Positions 1 to 9,389 of a DNA stretch of 64,000 nucleotides are shown here, piece after piece; the stretch's first letter is position 1; each line of letters begins with the position of its first letter. Source of the stretch: Ichthyophis bannanicus (lineage: Eukaryota; Chordata; Amphibia; Gymnophiona; Ichthyophiidae). Below the pieces are notes generated by a model. That model was not told where the DNA came from and did not search any database. It worked only from the letters and a program-made list of their open reading frames with translations. The stretch covers positions 1,441,750,163 through 1,441,814,162 of the forward strand of contig CM066031.1 in assembly GCA_033557465.1 (NCBI GenBank), given 5' to 3'. The translations under genes were made by a program, and so were the position numbers.

Positions 1-563
1 CCCGACCATAAATAGCCTCATCAAAATAGAGCCTACTCACAATCTGCAAAGGAGAGACCAGTTAAACAAATTAGCAACACCAAAAGAATTTATAAAGGCC
101 AAAAAAACCACAAATAAGAAAGCCTTCTCCCATGCAGCCCCCATATTGTGGAACACAATCCCATCAGAATTAAGATCCTTATCTGAAATCATGGAGTTTA
201 GGAAAAGACTTAAAACACACCTATTTACAATGCACTATGGTTCCTTGACAAATTCACCTCTCACCTCTCCGCTAGATAAAGGATAACCCCACTCCAGATT
301 ACATATTTCGTCCTGAAAAAGAATGAAGTACTGCAGTCCTAATCCAATGTATTGAAAACAATTGAATAACAAATACCCTGTATATAGTTTAATTCTGTTC
401 CATTGTACATAGTTTACCATTGTTAATTTACTATTGTTAATTGTTGATTGTAAGCTCCAATTTGTTATATGTAAAAACAGCTCTCCCTGTTTACTGTTGT
501 TCCATCTGATCAATGGAAGGAGTGGTATATAAAAAATCTGTTAATTAAATTAAATTAAATATT
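1..563 (+). mobile_element. L2-clade LINE, 3' end
   Basis: The 3' end of a non-LTR retrotransposon enters from the left edge. It has the last ~95 codons of the RT protein, a short A/T-rich 3' UTR and a terminal simple repeat of TAAAT units near 540-560. The simple-repeat tail abuts endonuclease-coding sequence of a CR1 on the opposite strand, so this L2 most likely inserted into that CR1. The assignment rests on the conserved C-terminal motif described in the coding entry. The start lies outside the window. Confidence 0.7.
2..286 (+). CDS. L2-type reverse transcriptase, C-terminal tail (partial)
   Basis: Frame 2 is open from the window edge to a TAA at 284-286. The last ~50 residues show the L2/CR1 tail pattern: an AFSHAAPILWNTIPSELR segment followed by FRKRLKTHLF. 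In the family this region follows the RT thumb and is seen in nearly all L2 proteins. The same pattern recurs in the L2 copies at 57446-58165 and 62609-64000. No disabling change is visible in this short piece, but the catalytic part is outside the window. Activity cannot be judged; as a 3' fragment it is probably part of a dead copy. Confidence 0.65.
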   Translation, partial: PTINSLIKIEPTHNLQRRDQLNKLATPKEFIKAKKTTNKKAFSHAAPILWNTIPSELRSLSEIMEFRKRLKTHLFTMHYGSLTNSPLTSPLDKG

Positions 564-1000
564 GAAATTGCCTATCAGAAGCACTTCTCCTTTCATGGCA
601 ACACTTCGTATGTCTTCTATGAAATCCCTGTCCACTTCTTCTTCCTGCGAGGGAGATCTGTATATCACACCAATGCAAATGGGTTTCCCTTTCCCTCTTT
701 CTAGTTTAACCCACAGTGCCTCCTTGCTCCCTTTTTAAGCCTTGTAATTCTATAGCTTTAATATTATTTTTCACATATAGTGCCTCCTCCCCTTCTTCCT
801 ATCCTGTCCTTCCTGAATAAAATGTAGCCCGGTATAATTATATACCAGTCGTGGCTGTCCATGAACCATGTCTCCGTAACCACCACTAAATCCAAGTCAG
901 CCTCTTCCATTAAAGCCCCAACATCTGGGATCTTATTTCCCATGCTACGGGCATTTTATACACACCGCTTTCCAGATGTTGTCCCTTTCACCCGTTTCTA
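564..1000 (-). pseudogene. CR1 ORF2 endonuclease, N-terminal fragment
   Basis: Downstream of ORF1 on the minus strand, the translation gives a pattern like LDLVVVTETWF, then a PGY...RKDR segment, and ends at a degenerate G-[DN]-F-N block. This is the apurinic-endonuclease-like domain that opens CR1 ORF2. It is interrupted by frameshifts and stops, and the rest is missing because the L2 tail begins at the GDFN block. Confidence 0.6.
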
Positions 1001-1089
1001 CAGAAGTATTTAATCTTTCACTTACCTGGGGGCTTTCTTCACCCATTCCCAATGAATTTAGTTTAAAGCACTCTTCGGTAGGTTAGCCA

Positions 1090-1980
1090 GTCTCCTACAG
1101 AAGACACTTCAACCCTTCTTGGACAGATGGACACCATCTCTGCTCTGGAGCCTTTGGATCATCATCCCATGGTCCAGGAAACCAAAACGCTCTTGATGAC
1201 ACCATCCATGCAGCCATGCATTCATCACCAGGATGCGAGCTTCTCTGCCTTAACCTTTACCCTCAACAGGGAGGATTGAAAAAAAACACCACCTGGGCAC
1301 TTATCTGCTTCGCCCTCTGTCCCAGAGCAATGAAGTCACTTTTGATATGCTCAGAGGGATCATTTGTACCAACATGGATGAGCAACATTGGATAATAGTC
1401 AGTAGGCTTGATGAGTCTCGGCAAACTCTTTGTAACATCTTGTATTTTGCAACCTGGCAGACAGCACACCTCTCTGGACATCAAGTCTGATCAGCAGATG
1501 GATTCCTTAGAACCCCTCAGAAGAGAGTCACCAGTCACCACTACCCTTTGCTTCCTTGTGGTCACTGATTCTACAGCTTTGGGGTGCTTGAACTCTGGTT
1601 CTTCCCTTTCCTGGGATGTTTTCACCTCCTCCAGGGCTGCATACTGGTTCTTTAATTCAAGGGCTGGTAGAGTTGGATTGTTGATTCCGCAGGCTCTGGT
1701 GACTCTTGTCCAATTCTCTTCATTCTGTAATCTCCCATCTTCACTTCTGTCGGACAGCTTGGATGTTTCAAGAAGCATCTCATCAAAATACTTTTCCCAG
1801 TCTCGAATGCTTTTCAGCATCGCCACCTCCTCTCTGAGCTCTTCCACTTGTTTCATGAAGGCTTCAGCTCGCAGGCATCCTGCACATGGAAATGGTTCTT
1901 CAACTGGCATCGGGCTCTCTGGACAGAGGCAGAAGTTGTAATGGGGGCAACAATTTTGGCAATATAATTTTTCCTAGCCA
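1090..1980 (-). pseudogene. CR1 ORF1 with SGNH-esterase-like domain (broken)
   Basis: The N-terminus has a CAGC-type cysteine pair and a predicted coiled coil (EELREEVAMLKSIRDWEKYF). The GDSLL block of the GDS esterase motif follows, then an HVGTND block, then a DGVHLSKKG block near 1110-1135. These are the three signature blocks of SGNH hydrolases known from CR1 ORF1 proteins. The frame is interrupted by a TGA between the GDSLL and EVCCLPG segments (near 1491), plus further stops downstream, so the protein is not made intact. In the family ORF1 is thought to bind nucleic acid and act in RNP formation; the esterase role is not settled. Confidence 0.7.
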
Positions 1981-2216
1981 TCTTTCAGTTGGTGGAGCTT
2001 TGATACCTTGTTGAAGCAAACGAGAGAGACCTACCAAAGACCCTGACCTTTCCTCTGCTGTCCCTTGAGAGAAAAAGCAGTTAACCTTTCTATGTGTATT
2101 CTAACAGCACTGTTCTATGCCCCCTGTGTGTAGCTAATTGGCACATTTCCCTAAAAAGCAAGAATTCTCACATTGGGTGAATAGGAGCTGGGGTGGGTAG
2201 GGAGGGATCTAACATC

Positions 2217-2775
2217 TGATGAGATCAGTGGCTGCAAAGAGCTCACTCTGAATGGAAAGCTGGAAAAAGAAAAAAGTGAACTCTAATAGGCAGAGCTTTA
2301 CCCAACCCCACAAAAAAATTCTCCTTTTGCAATACAGAAAAAGCTTTTACAAATGAAGACCAAAATCCCTTTAGGAGCTCTCAGGCAGAGAGCTTGTATT
2401 CAAAAGTCACACAGTATTACCTTGTTTGCAATGGAGACACACTGTTAGGAATGCCAGTACTTGCAAGGCCCTGTAGACCTTTATATGGCATATAGCTGCC
2501 TAGCTCCTTTGCAAGCTAATCAAGGACCACTAACACATGATGGGGTCAGTGGCTGCAAAGAGCTCACTCTGAATGGAAAGCTGGAAAAAGAAAACAATGA
2601 ACTCTAATAGGCAGAGTTTTACCCATCCCCACAAAAAAATTCCCCTTTTGCAATACAGAAAAAGATTTAGCTTTTGAAAATGAAGACCAAAACCCCTTTA
2701 AGAGCTTTCAGGCAGCGAGCTTGTATTTAAAAGTCACACAGTATTACCTTGTTTGCAATGGAGACCCTGTTAGGA
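2217..2775. repeat. Two-unit direct repeat, period about 321 bp, upstream of CR1 ORF1
   Basis: Units 2217-2450 and 2538-2775 are near-identical. Both begin at a TGATG(A/G)(G/A)(A/G)TCAGTGGCTG-type start and end at ...CTGTTAGGA, and they are separated by about 87 bp of non-repeated sequence. On the minus strand they precede the CR1 ORF1, the position expected for promoter-type monomers in a LINE 5' UTR. Confidence 0.75.
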
Positions 2776-2814
2776 GAGATAAAGGAGATCAATTTGAATA
2801 CAATGGGGGCAGTA

Positions 2815-2915
2815 CATGCAAATGTATCTCATGCATATTCATTAGGGACATCCTGAGAATCTGGTTTGTGGCCCTCCAGGACTGGAGTTAGAGACCCCTG
2901 CTCTAAGGAATATGA
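2815..2915 (+). repeat. Short interspersed repeat end (SINE- or LINE-like)
   Basis: The stretch ends in a GGCCCTCCAGGACTGGAG-type segment followed by AGACCCCTG. It looks like the end of an interspersed repeat and lies between the CR1 leader and the Gypsy fragment. I recognise the style but cannot name a family, and no RNA polymerase III boxes are evident. Confidence 0.3.
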
Positions 2916-2929
2916 AGACTACTATGCCC

Positions 2930-3678
2930 TCTGGGAATTAAACCCAATGAGATGATCACAGATCCAGGAACATCCTTTGTATCCAAGATGATAAAGTGCC
3001 TTGGTGAAGGTCAAGATGCTGCAAGCATCAGTATATCACCCACAGACGGATGACCTTGTTGAGTGATTCAATAAAACTCTGAAACAGATGTTAAAAAAGT
3101 TCATGCAGGAGGACAGGAAGAATTAGGACATTCTCCTAACCTATTTGATGTTTGCCATCTGTGAGGTACCTCAGAGTCCAAGGGGGTTTTCGCCTTTTGA
3201 ATTGCTCTTCAGAAGATGGCCAAAAGCATATTAGACATGGTAAGAAAAACCTGGGAAGAAGAACCCTGTACCCAAGCACAATTTTGTTGAGTACATTATA
3301 CAAATGCAAGACCGGCTGAGGAAAGCCAGAGAGATGGCCAAACTCAGTCTGGAGAAAGCCCAAGCCGAGCAGGCTAGGGGCTACAGTCAGGCAGCCATAC
3401 ACCACACCTTCCAAATGGGAGACAGAATTTTAGTCTTACTGCCCCCATCTGAGAGCAAGTTACTCTGTAAATGGCAGAGGCCCTATAAGGTGGAAGAGAA
3501 AGTGGGGCCTATTAACTACAAGATTGCCCAGCCAGATAAATGGAAGAAAGTCAAAATTTACCATATTAACCTATTGAAAAAATGGACTCTAGTGACAGCT
3601 ATGATGGTACCGGGAGATGATTTTGGACCAGAAATTTCAGCCTCCCTGGATCCAACTCTAGTCCCGATTGGAGACTAG
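2930..3678 (+). pseudogene. Gypsy integrase, catalytic core end and C-terminal domain
   Basis: The core part reads as TDPGTSFVSKMIKCL, then SVYHPQTDDLVE (normally HPQTDGLVER), then a WDILL-like and SPFELLF segment, with stops and frame changes between them. From 3304 an open frame covers the C-terminal domain: GDRILVLLPPSESKL, a KWQRPYKVEEKVGP block and IYHINLLKKW. These are classic Ty3/Gypsy integrase tail motifs. The first catalytic Asp region is not in the window fragment. The product would join cDNA to chromosomal DNA; this copy cannot. Confidence 0.65.
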
Positions 3679-3689
3679 CTCTGTGCTGC

Positions 3690-4130
3690 CCAGAGAAGAG
3701 ACCTAGGTTTCATCCACTGGAATCTAAAGGTATTTTCCACCTGTCCAGGATGAGCCACCTCATTTGTCATGATATCATTACTGACCCTAGGGTGGTTATC
3801 CGGCAATGACTATATGGGATTCCAGAGGCCCAGTGACAGACCGTCGCCAAGGAGCTGGAAGAGATGCTTAACTGAGGAGTTATAGACTGTTCTATGAGTG
3901 GCTGGTTATCACCCATCATCTTGGTTCCTAAACCCAATGGAAGAATTAGATTCTGCATTGACTTGATCAATGCACATCTAAACTGAAAGTGTATCCCATG
4001 CCCAGAGTAGATGAGCTAATCGAGTGACTTGGTGGAGCACGTTTTATATCAATCTTGGATTTGACCAAGAGATACTGACAGATGCCTTTTACTCCAGCTG
4101 CCACAAGGTCTGTTCCAGTTTCTGTTCTGG
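3690..4130 (+). pseudogene. Gypsy reverse transcriptase, N-terminal part
   Basis: Pieces in shifting frames match the start of a Gypsy RT: a linker resembling DIITDPRVVIRQ, then ELEEML, GVIDCSMSGW, ILVPKPNGRIRFCID, YPMPRVDELIE and a SILDLTK segment near 4050. These correspond to RT motifs 1 to 3 (motif A at the DLTK block). Sequence is lost before the YxDD motif. Multiple stop codons confirm decay. Confidence 0.6.
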
Positions 4131-4200
4131 TGATACATTGCCAAGAAAACACAGAGGTAGCTGTGTCGCTATGAGTCAACACTGACTTGATGGCACTAAA
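4130..4200 (+). repeat. RTE LINE 3' tail, severely 5'-truncated
   Basis: The segment near 4155-4195 (CGCTATGAGTCAACACTGAC then a GGCACTAA end and an A-run) closely matches the end of the RTE element at 59050-59092 (CGCCATGAGTCGACACTAAC ... GGCACTCAACA). It looks like a dead-on-arrival RTE end, or a SINE using that tail, inserted in the Gypsy relic. Confidence 0.55.
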
Positions 4201-4562
4201 AAAAAAGTTATACTTTTAATGATCAATTTTTTTTTGTTTGTTTTTGTTCCTTCCTCCCTCCCCTCTACCCTTCCACTTGCCCCCCTTCCTTTTCCTTCTT
4301 TTCTCCTCTCTTGGAGAACACCTGTCACAGGTGAGTAACTATGCTTTCTCCAGGAACAAGCAGGAAGTCAATCCTCACATATGGGACTCCTAGCTCCAGG
4401 CTGCTGAGGACCGAACCATGACAGCACAAACAGTGACCTAGTCAGGAAGCCGTGAGTTGCAGAAGATGAGTCCCCAACTGAGAGACTCTGCAAGATCCTA
4501 GCGTCCAGCAGCACTATCACTCTGGTAGCCGGAACACAGAAGAGTCGGAAGGCAGGAGTTGC

Positions 4563-5700
4563 CTACACCTCGAAAAGATTACTGAGTACTGCCTGGCCGA
4601 AGACACTGTCCCGATGGGACTCATTTTCCAGGCAATAGTGAGCTGTGAACATATGGACTGAAGACCATGTGGTGGCTTTGCAGATCTCTGTCACCGGTAC
4701 TGAGCGCAGGTTTGCTACTGAAGTGGCCATCGCTCTCACGCGATGCTGTGTGATACGGTGGTCCAGGGAGAGCCCTGCTCGCTCATAGGTGAGGTCAATA
4801 CAGTCTGCCACCCAAGTGGACAGAGTTCCTTAGTCACAGGAAGCCTCAGTCTGCTGGGGTCACAGGAAATGAAAAGCTGAGGAGCTTTGCGGTGGCCCTG
4901 AGTCCATTGTAGATAGAACGACAAGGTCCATTTGCAGTCCAATGTATGGAGTATAGTTTCCTCCTTACCAGCATGGGGCCGTGGGAAAAAGGTGGGAAGG
5001 ACCACCTCCTGATTGAGGTGGAAAGGAGATACCACCTTTGGGAGGAATTTGGAGTGAGTGCAGAGCACCACTCTGTTCTTGAAGAAGCTTGTGTATGGTG
5101 GCTCTGCCACTGGGGCCTGAAGTTCACTCATTCTGCGAGCGGATGTGAGAGCTACCAGGAAGGCCACCTTCCATGAAAGATACCGCAGATGGAAAGTAGC
5201 TAGCGGCTCTAATGGCGGCCTGGTGAACTGTGAGAGCACCACATTGAGGTCCCATTCTGCCGGGGGGGGGGGTGGATGGGGGGCTTAGACAGCAGGAGGC
5301 CCCAGAGGAACTGAGAGACCAGGGGTTGACCCGAGAGAGGTTTTCCCTCGATAGGGTGGTGGTGTGCTGCAATCACACTCAGATGCACTCTCGCTGAGTT
5401 GTACTTCAGTCCAGTGAGCAACAGATGTAGTAGGTACTGGAGCACCAGTTGCAATGGGCAAGAGAAGGGATTCTCCCACCTCTCCGCACACCATACGAAG
5501 AATCTATGCCACTTAATGTGTAAACTCGCCTCGTGGAGAGCTTGCAGGAGGCCACCAGGACCTCCTTGACCTCTCATGGGAGGTTGAAAGGGGCCAAGGC
5601 TACCCTTTCAGCAGCCATGCCATTAATGTTAGAGACCCCAGATTGGGGTGCATAAGGGAACCTTCCTCCTGGGTCAGGAGGTCCGGGACATGGCCCAGCA
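4563..5700 (-). pseudogene. DIRS tyrosine recombinase (copy A1, frameshifted)
   Basis: The order of pieces is a core-binding part (KWHRFFVWCAERW, LQYLLHLLLTGLK), then the catalytic domain with the first Arg in TSARRMSELQ, the H-x-x-R pair in QHRVRAM, and the nucleophile Tyr in FTAHYCLENES. All four signature residues of the tyrosine recombinase family are still visible, but they lie in at least three reading frames. In the DIRS life cycle this enzyme inserts circular DNA into the chromosome. The end of the gene runs into the internal complementary region. Confidence 0.75.
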
Positions 5701-6052
5701 GGACCAGGAGCGCTGCTGACAGGGAGAGCAGCAGCGGAAACCAAGGTTGTCTGGGCCACCTGGGGGCAATTAGTATCAATACTGCCCCCTCACACTGGAC
5801 CTGGCGACCAGAGGGGTCAGCAGAAAGGCATAAGGGAGGCCCTTCCATCTCTGGGATCAGGAAGGTGTTCACCACTATCCTTGCCAGGTGCGGCTGCCAT
5901 GAGAAGAAACGGGGCAGCTGCACATTGTCTGGGGTGGCAAAGAGGTCCATCAAAGGCATCCCCCAGAGGCACAAGAGCCGCGATGCCACCCTGGGGGGTT
6001 CAGGCACCATTCGTGTGGCTGGAGCACACTGCTGAGTCTGTCCGCTGCTCAA
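5600..6052 (-). pseudogene. DIRS methyltransferase-like segment (copy A1)
   Basis: The 150-codon open stretch carries the block LLCLWGMPLMDLFATPDN, a VLILIAPRWPRQPWFP block and a final LMAWLLKG. The same three blocks follow RNase H in copies A3, B1 and B2, where the RT gene ends with the MT-like domain typical of DIRS pol. Here the upstream RT and RNase H are gone: just upstream the sequence switches to gag (near 6045). Confidence 0.6.
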
Positions 6053-6054
6053 GC

Positions 6055-7744
6055 CGCCAACTCGAAGCAGTCATTGGTGGCCCAGGAGAGGAACTTAGAA
6101 CAGTCTCGCACTCCTGAAGTCAGGGACTGGAACCGTTGGAGGGGTTCCCTGACGAGGCCTGGTGCAAACCCTGAGAGCTCTTTGGCCAGTGCCTTTAGGT
6201 ACATGCCTATGTAGAGTTCATAGGCTTGGATCCGGCAACCCAGCATCAAGCCTTGATAACATTTGCGCCAGGGAGCGTTGATTGCTTGGGCCTCCCTACT
6301 GGGAGGGATGGAGGAGTGGGTATTCTGGCTCTTGAGCTTTCACATGGTCGACTCAACAACCATGGAATTGTGTGGGAGCTGGGGTTTGTGGAACCCCTAT
6401 CATTTCTGGACGCGGTACATAGCATTGAGTTGACAACTAACTATCGGCACCGATGCCAGGGTCTCCCACATTCAGAGTAACAGCCTCTTGAGTATCAGCT
6501 GTATGAGCACCATGAGGGTTTCTTTGGATGGAGTCTTGTACTGGAGAATCTCCAACTCTTCGGCCTCTGTCTATACTGAGAGGGCCCTGGCCATATCCCT
6601 GACGAAGTAATGGGAGGCCATGTCCTCAGGAGGAGAGTGGCGCCAGGGGAGATGGGTCTGAGGGAATGTCTTGGTGCTGTCTCGTGTCCAGGGACTCCTC
6701 ATCCTCTGTCTCCCACTTGGAGTTGAGCAGTGATGACGAGTCCGCGGCACTGCGACTCCTTGAGTCGAGGCCAGTGCCGAAGAGCTGATGGCCTGCGGAG
6801 TCTGAGTTGCGGACACTGGCTGGTGAGGACTGGAGACCCGATGAATGGGACGAGGACCTCAACCAGCACCAAGGGCTGTCTCGAGGCAAAAGTGGGTGCT
6901 CGATGCTCGGCTCGACAACCGGGGGACTCCCTCGCAGTAGAGGGCCCGGTCGTTGGGGCAGATGAGGCAGACGAACCGGCCATCATTGCCTGCTCCAGGG
7001 CTGCCATTCTGGTTTCCAAGCCAGAAGGCTCCACAGCCTTTGGTGCAGGCACTGAGTATTTTGGGCCCGGCACCAGTACTTTTGGCAATGTATCCTTGAT
7101 GAGGACAATGGCCTCGAGGAACCTCACACAGTCTCCACCGGCTGAGGAATCCTTCTTGAGGACCTTGGTGGGGTGCTTCTCAGAGTCGCCCGAGTCCCTC
7201 CATGGGGTTTTATCGGGTTTCTCCGTGTAACATCAGCAGACTTCAACTTCTTCTTCTTCTCCGGCTCTGAGGTCTTCTCAGAGCCCCCTTGGCCATGGGA
7301 CTCTGAGGACACCCGGGCATGTCGGGATGTGCTGGGCTTGCAGCTTGGTGCCGGGGAGGTGGATGCTGAGTTGGACCTGGGGAACAATTTTTCCTGCAAT
7401 TCTGACTGTTTCCTGTTGGTTTTGGCTGACATGGCCTGGCAGAGGTTCCAGGAGGTGCTGTCATGGTCTGGGCCCTGGCAGCGCAGGCAGCAGTCATAGG
7501 TATCAGTAATGGACATAATTTGACTGTAGCTGTCACAGTTTTTGAACCCACTGGGAGGCACAGTGGGAGACAACTGGACGGGGTCGATGACCCCTGGGAA
7601 AAAAAGGCATGAACGCCGGTCAAGGAAGACCTTGATTAAAAAAGAAGGAGCCAAGAACGGTGCTGGGAAGCACTGACTCGAGGTGGGAAGAGGAACCGGT
7701 ATGCCTACTGGAAAACTAAGTTCCTCTGGAAAAATCCTTGACAA
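6055..7744 (-). pseudogene. DIRS gag-like protein (copy A1, broken)
   Basis: The N-terminal part contains a YDCCLRCQGPDHDSTSWN cysteine cluster with a later Cys (a zinc-binding-like start shared with copy A4), then a Ser/Pro/Lys-rich region with a KKKKKLKS basic patch. The C-terminal part has the AYELYIGMYLKALAKEL segment, which is also present in copies A5 and B1 as the end of gag. Gag proteins of DIRS elements are thought to bind element RNA. The frame is broken in at least three places, and the end is fused to the methyltransferase-like region by deletion. Confidence 0.6.
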
Positions 7745-7994
7745 AATTGTTCTTAAGTTTTAAGAACAATTTTGTCAAGTATTTTTCCAGGGGAACAGGA
7801 CATACATCCAATGGCCTCCATGGAAAAAAGGAGACTGAGCAAGATGGCACCCTTGGGCAGGAAGGGGACCACGCATGTTTGGTGGCATCTCCCAAAGGCT
7901 CTCTTTGAAAGCTGGGGAGATGCTTCCGCGTGGGCTCCATCTGCGCCAATGTTGCCCATATGTGAGGACTGTCTTCCTGCTTGTTCCTGGAGAA

Positions 7995-8137
7995 ATATGC
8001 TCATTGTTTATTGTGCAATGTTAGATGACTATTGTACTGTTCTATGATGCCTGTTCAATGTAAACCGTTTATTCTTGTTCTGTGTAAACTGCACTGATTT
8101 CAAAATAGTGCAGTATATAAAGTCAAATAAATAAATG
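7995..8137 (+). mobile_element. L2-type LINE 3' tail
   Basis: The segment contains a TGTAAACTGCACTGATTTCA block, then AGTGCAGTATATAAA and AAATAAATAAATG. This is the L2 3' end signature also seen at 24540-24597 and 47090-47150. It begins directly at the AA core of DIRS A1, so A1 probably inserted into this L2 tail. Confidence 0.6.
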
Positions 8138-9110
8138 CAATTTTTTTTTAAATTTAGATATACACTGGCTAGTTTAAAGTTCTTCTTCCTTTCCACAGAA
8201 CAGTTCCAGCCGCGGCTTTTCTTGTAAAACTATGATTAGTAGCATTTAAACAACATTCTAAGGAATAGAAAAGAATGCCCCGTTCCCTGCCTTTATGATA
8301 AATTGTTTTAAACCTTTTTAATGGTGCAATATTAAGTTATGTGTAATTATTTTGTGTTTTTAGTTTTGATCGTTATTTAAAACATGTTCTCCCTCCATCA
8401 CTGTTTTGTTTTTAACTACAGTACAGAGTGCTCAGCTTTCAATTCTGCAGGTTCAAACTCTCATTTACTAATATATTGAGGCATGAGCCCTTTGGTATTT
8501 ATTTGAAGTTTTTTAATTTATCTGTTTCTGTCTATACCTACATGTGCTTCCTTCAGCTTGCTTTGAATATATCTTTCTTATTAGTTTATTCACTTTACAG
8601 TCATCCTCTTTTTAAATAACTAATAATTCATGTATACTTTTTATGATTTATTTTGATTGTCCACAAATTTATAATGATTATTAACCTTTATAAGTTGTCT
8701 TATCCCTTTGGTTTGTTTTCTACTTTTTGTTTTTATGTTTTATCTTCTGTTATCCCACTTTTTATGATATGTTTTATTTAATATTAGAATATGTTGTTTT
8801 ACAATCATGTAATTTTTTGTTGTTTCTATTTTAATGTCCTACAGCTATTAGCATTAATTTCTCATACGGTGTTCATAATTTGAATTGTATGATTGGTTTT
8901 CTATACTTGTTCATTTTCAAGCTTAATATATGTTTTAGGCTACTTTTAATGTTTTCAACTTTTTATTTGGTTTGGGATGCCTTCTGATTTATATAATCTC
9001 ATTGTCTTTATTGATAATGATTGGATGGTTTAAATTTATCTCGTCTACTATTATTTTATTATGATTTCATTGTTAATAATTTTAAATTTTACTTTTTATT
9101 GTTAATGATT
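8138..9110. other. AT-rich stretch, no gene seen
   Basis: About 970 bp of AT-rich DNA with poly-T and poly-A runs. I see no coding signature, terminal repeats or RNA gene. It could be old LINE 3' UTR or single-copy DNA. Confidence 0.4.
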
Positions 9111-9117
9111 TTTAGAG

Positions 9118-9166
9118 GGCTTGTACCCCTGATGAAGGCATGCCAAAACACGGCCATGTTAGGTCT
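9118..9166 (+). ncRNA. Hammerhead-ribozyme-like motif (type I layout, decayed)
   Basis: The order fits a type I hammerhead: stem I strand ACCC at 9125-9128, the invariant CTGATGA at 9129-9135, stem II GGC-AT-GCC at 9137-9144, an AAAA in place of GAAA at 9145-9148, a stem III with ACA/TGT pairs (9148-9159), then TAGGT whose GGT can pair with ACC of stem I. The G of GAAA is replaced by A, and its context CC(G)AA suggests CpG decay. Loss of that G should kill cleavage. Small hammerheads of this layout are known from Penelope-like elements and related repeats. The motif could also be chance, but a second copy at 53460-53500 shares the layout. Confidence 0.4.
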
Positions 9167-9389
9167 AGTGACTTTTGACGTTGTACTTCAATAAATCTTC
9201 TTGTTTTTACACCTCGCTTCAGAGTGGTTGACTCTACAAAAAGGTCTCTGAAGACATGTATCAAAAATACAATAATCATAACATTTGACAAAAACATCAA
9301 AAGGTAGAACTGCATTTTCAGGGATCTCAGGGAGTAGGCAACACTATTAAGATAATTAATTTCTACATTCAATCTCATATTTAAGTTCT

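Larger units (their letters stand above)
564..2040 (-). mobile_element. CR1-like LINE, 5' half (ORF1 and start of ORF2)
   Basis: Read on the minus strand, this block carries a CR1 ORF1 with a zinc-knuckle-like start and an SGNH-esterase-like domain, then the start of the ORF2 endonuclease. The endonuclease is cut at 564 by the L2 tail. Upstream of ORF1 (2217-2775) lies a duplicated leader that may be the CR1 5' UTR. Frames are interrupted, so the copy is dead. It differs from the CR1 copies at 9.4, 12.8 and 62 kb and may be a separate CR1 lineage. Confidence 0.7.
2930..4130 (+). mobile_element. Ty3/Gypsy retrotransposon fragment with integrase before RT (Gmr1-like)
   Basis: The fragment holds the second half of an integrase, a 30-100 bp linker and the start of a Ty3/Gypsy RT, in that order on one strand. 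Usual Ty3/Gypsy order is RT-RNase H-integrase. Integrase upstream of RT is the hallmark of the Gmr1-like group of deuterostome Gypsy elements. No LTRs, gag, protease or RNase H can be seen. Several stops and frame changes show it is a relic. Confidence 0.6.
4313..7994 (-). mobile_element. DIRS retrotransposon, family A copy A1 (internally deleted)
   Basis: In coding order (minus) the copy has a terminal inverted repeat ending at 7992 with an AA core, gag, a methyltransferase-like segment, a tyrosine recombinase, and an internal complementary region at about 4313-4385. The RT/RNase H segment is absent: gag sequence joins the pre-recombinase segment near 6045. The terminal repeat normally lying beyond the internal complementary region is missing, and pyrimidine-rich DNA precedes 4313 instead. 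All genes carry frameshifts. Confidence 0.8.

Noticed and set aside
1408..1941. 177-codon plus-strand frame
   Set aside because: Antisense shadow of the CR1 ORF1 on the minus strand.
5643..6035. 130-codon plus-strand frame in DIRS A1
   Set aside because: Antisense of the MT-like segment; no motifs.
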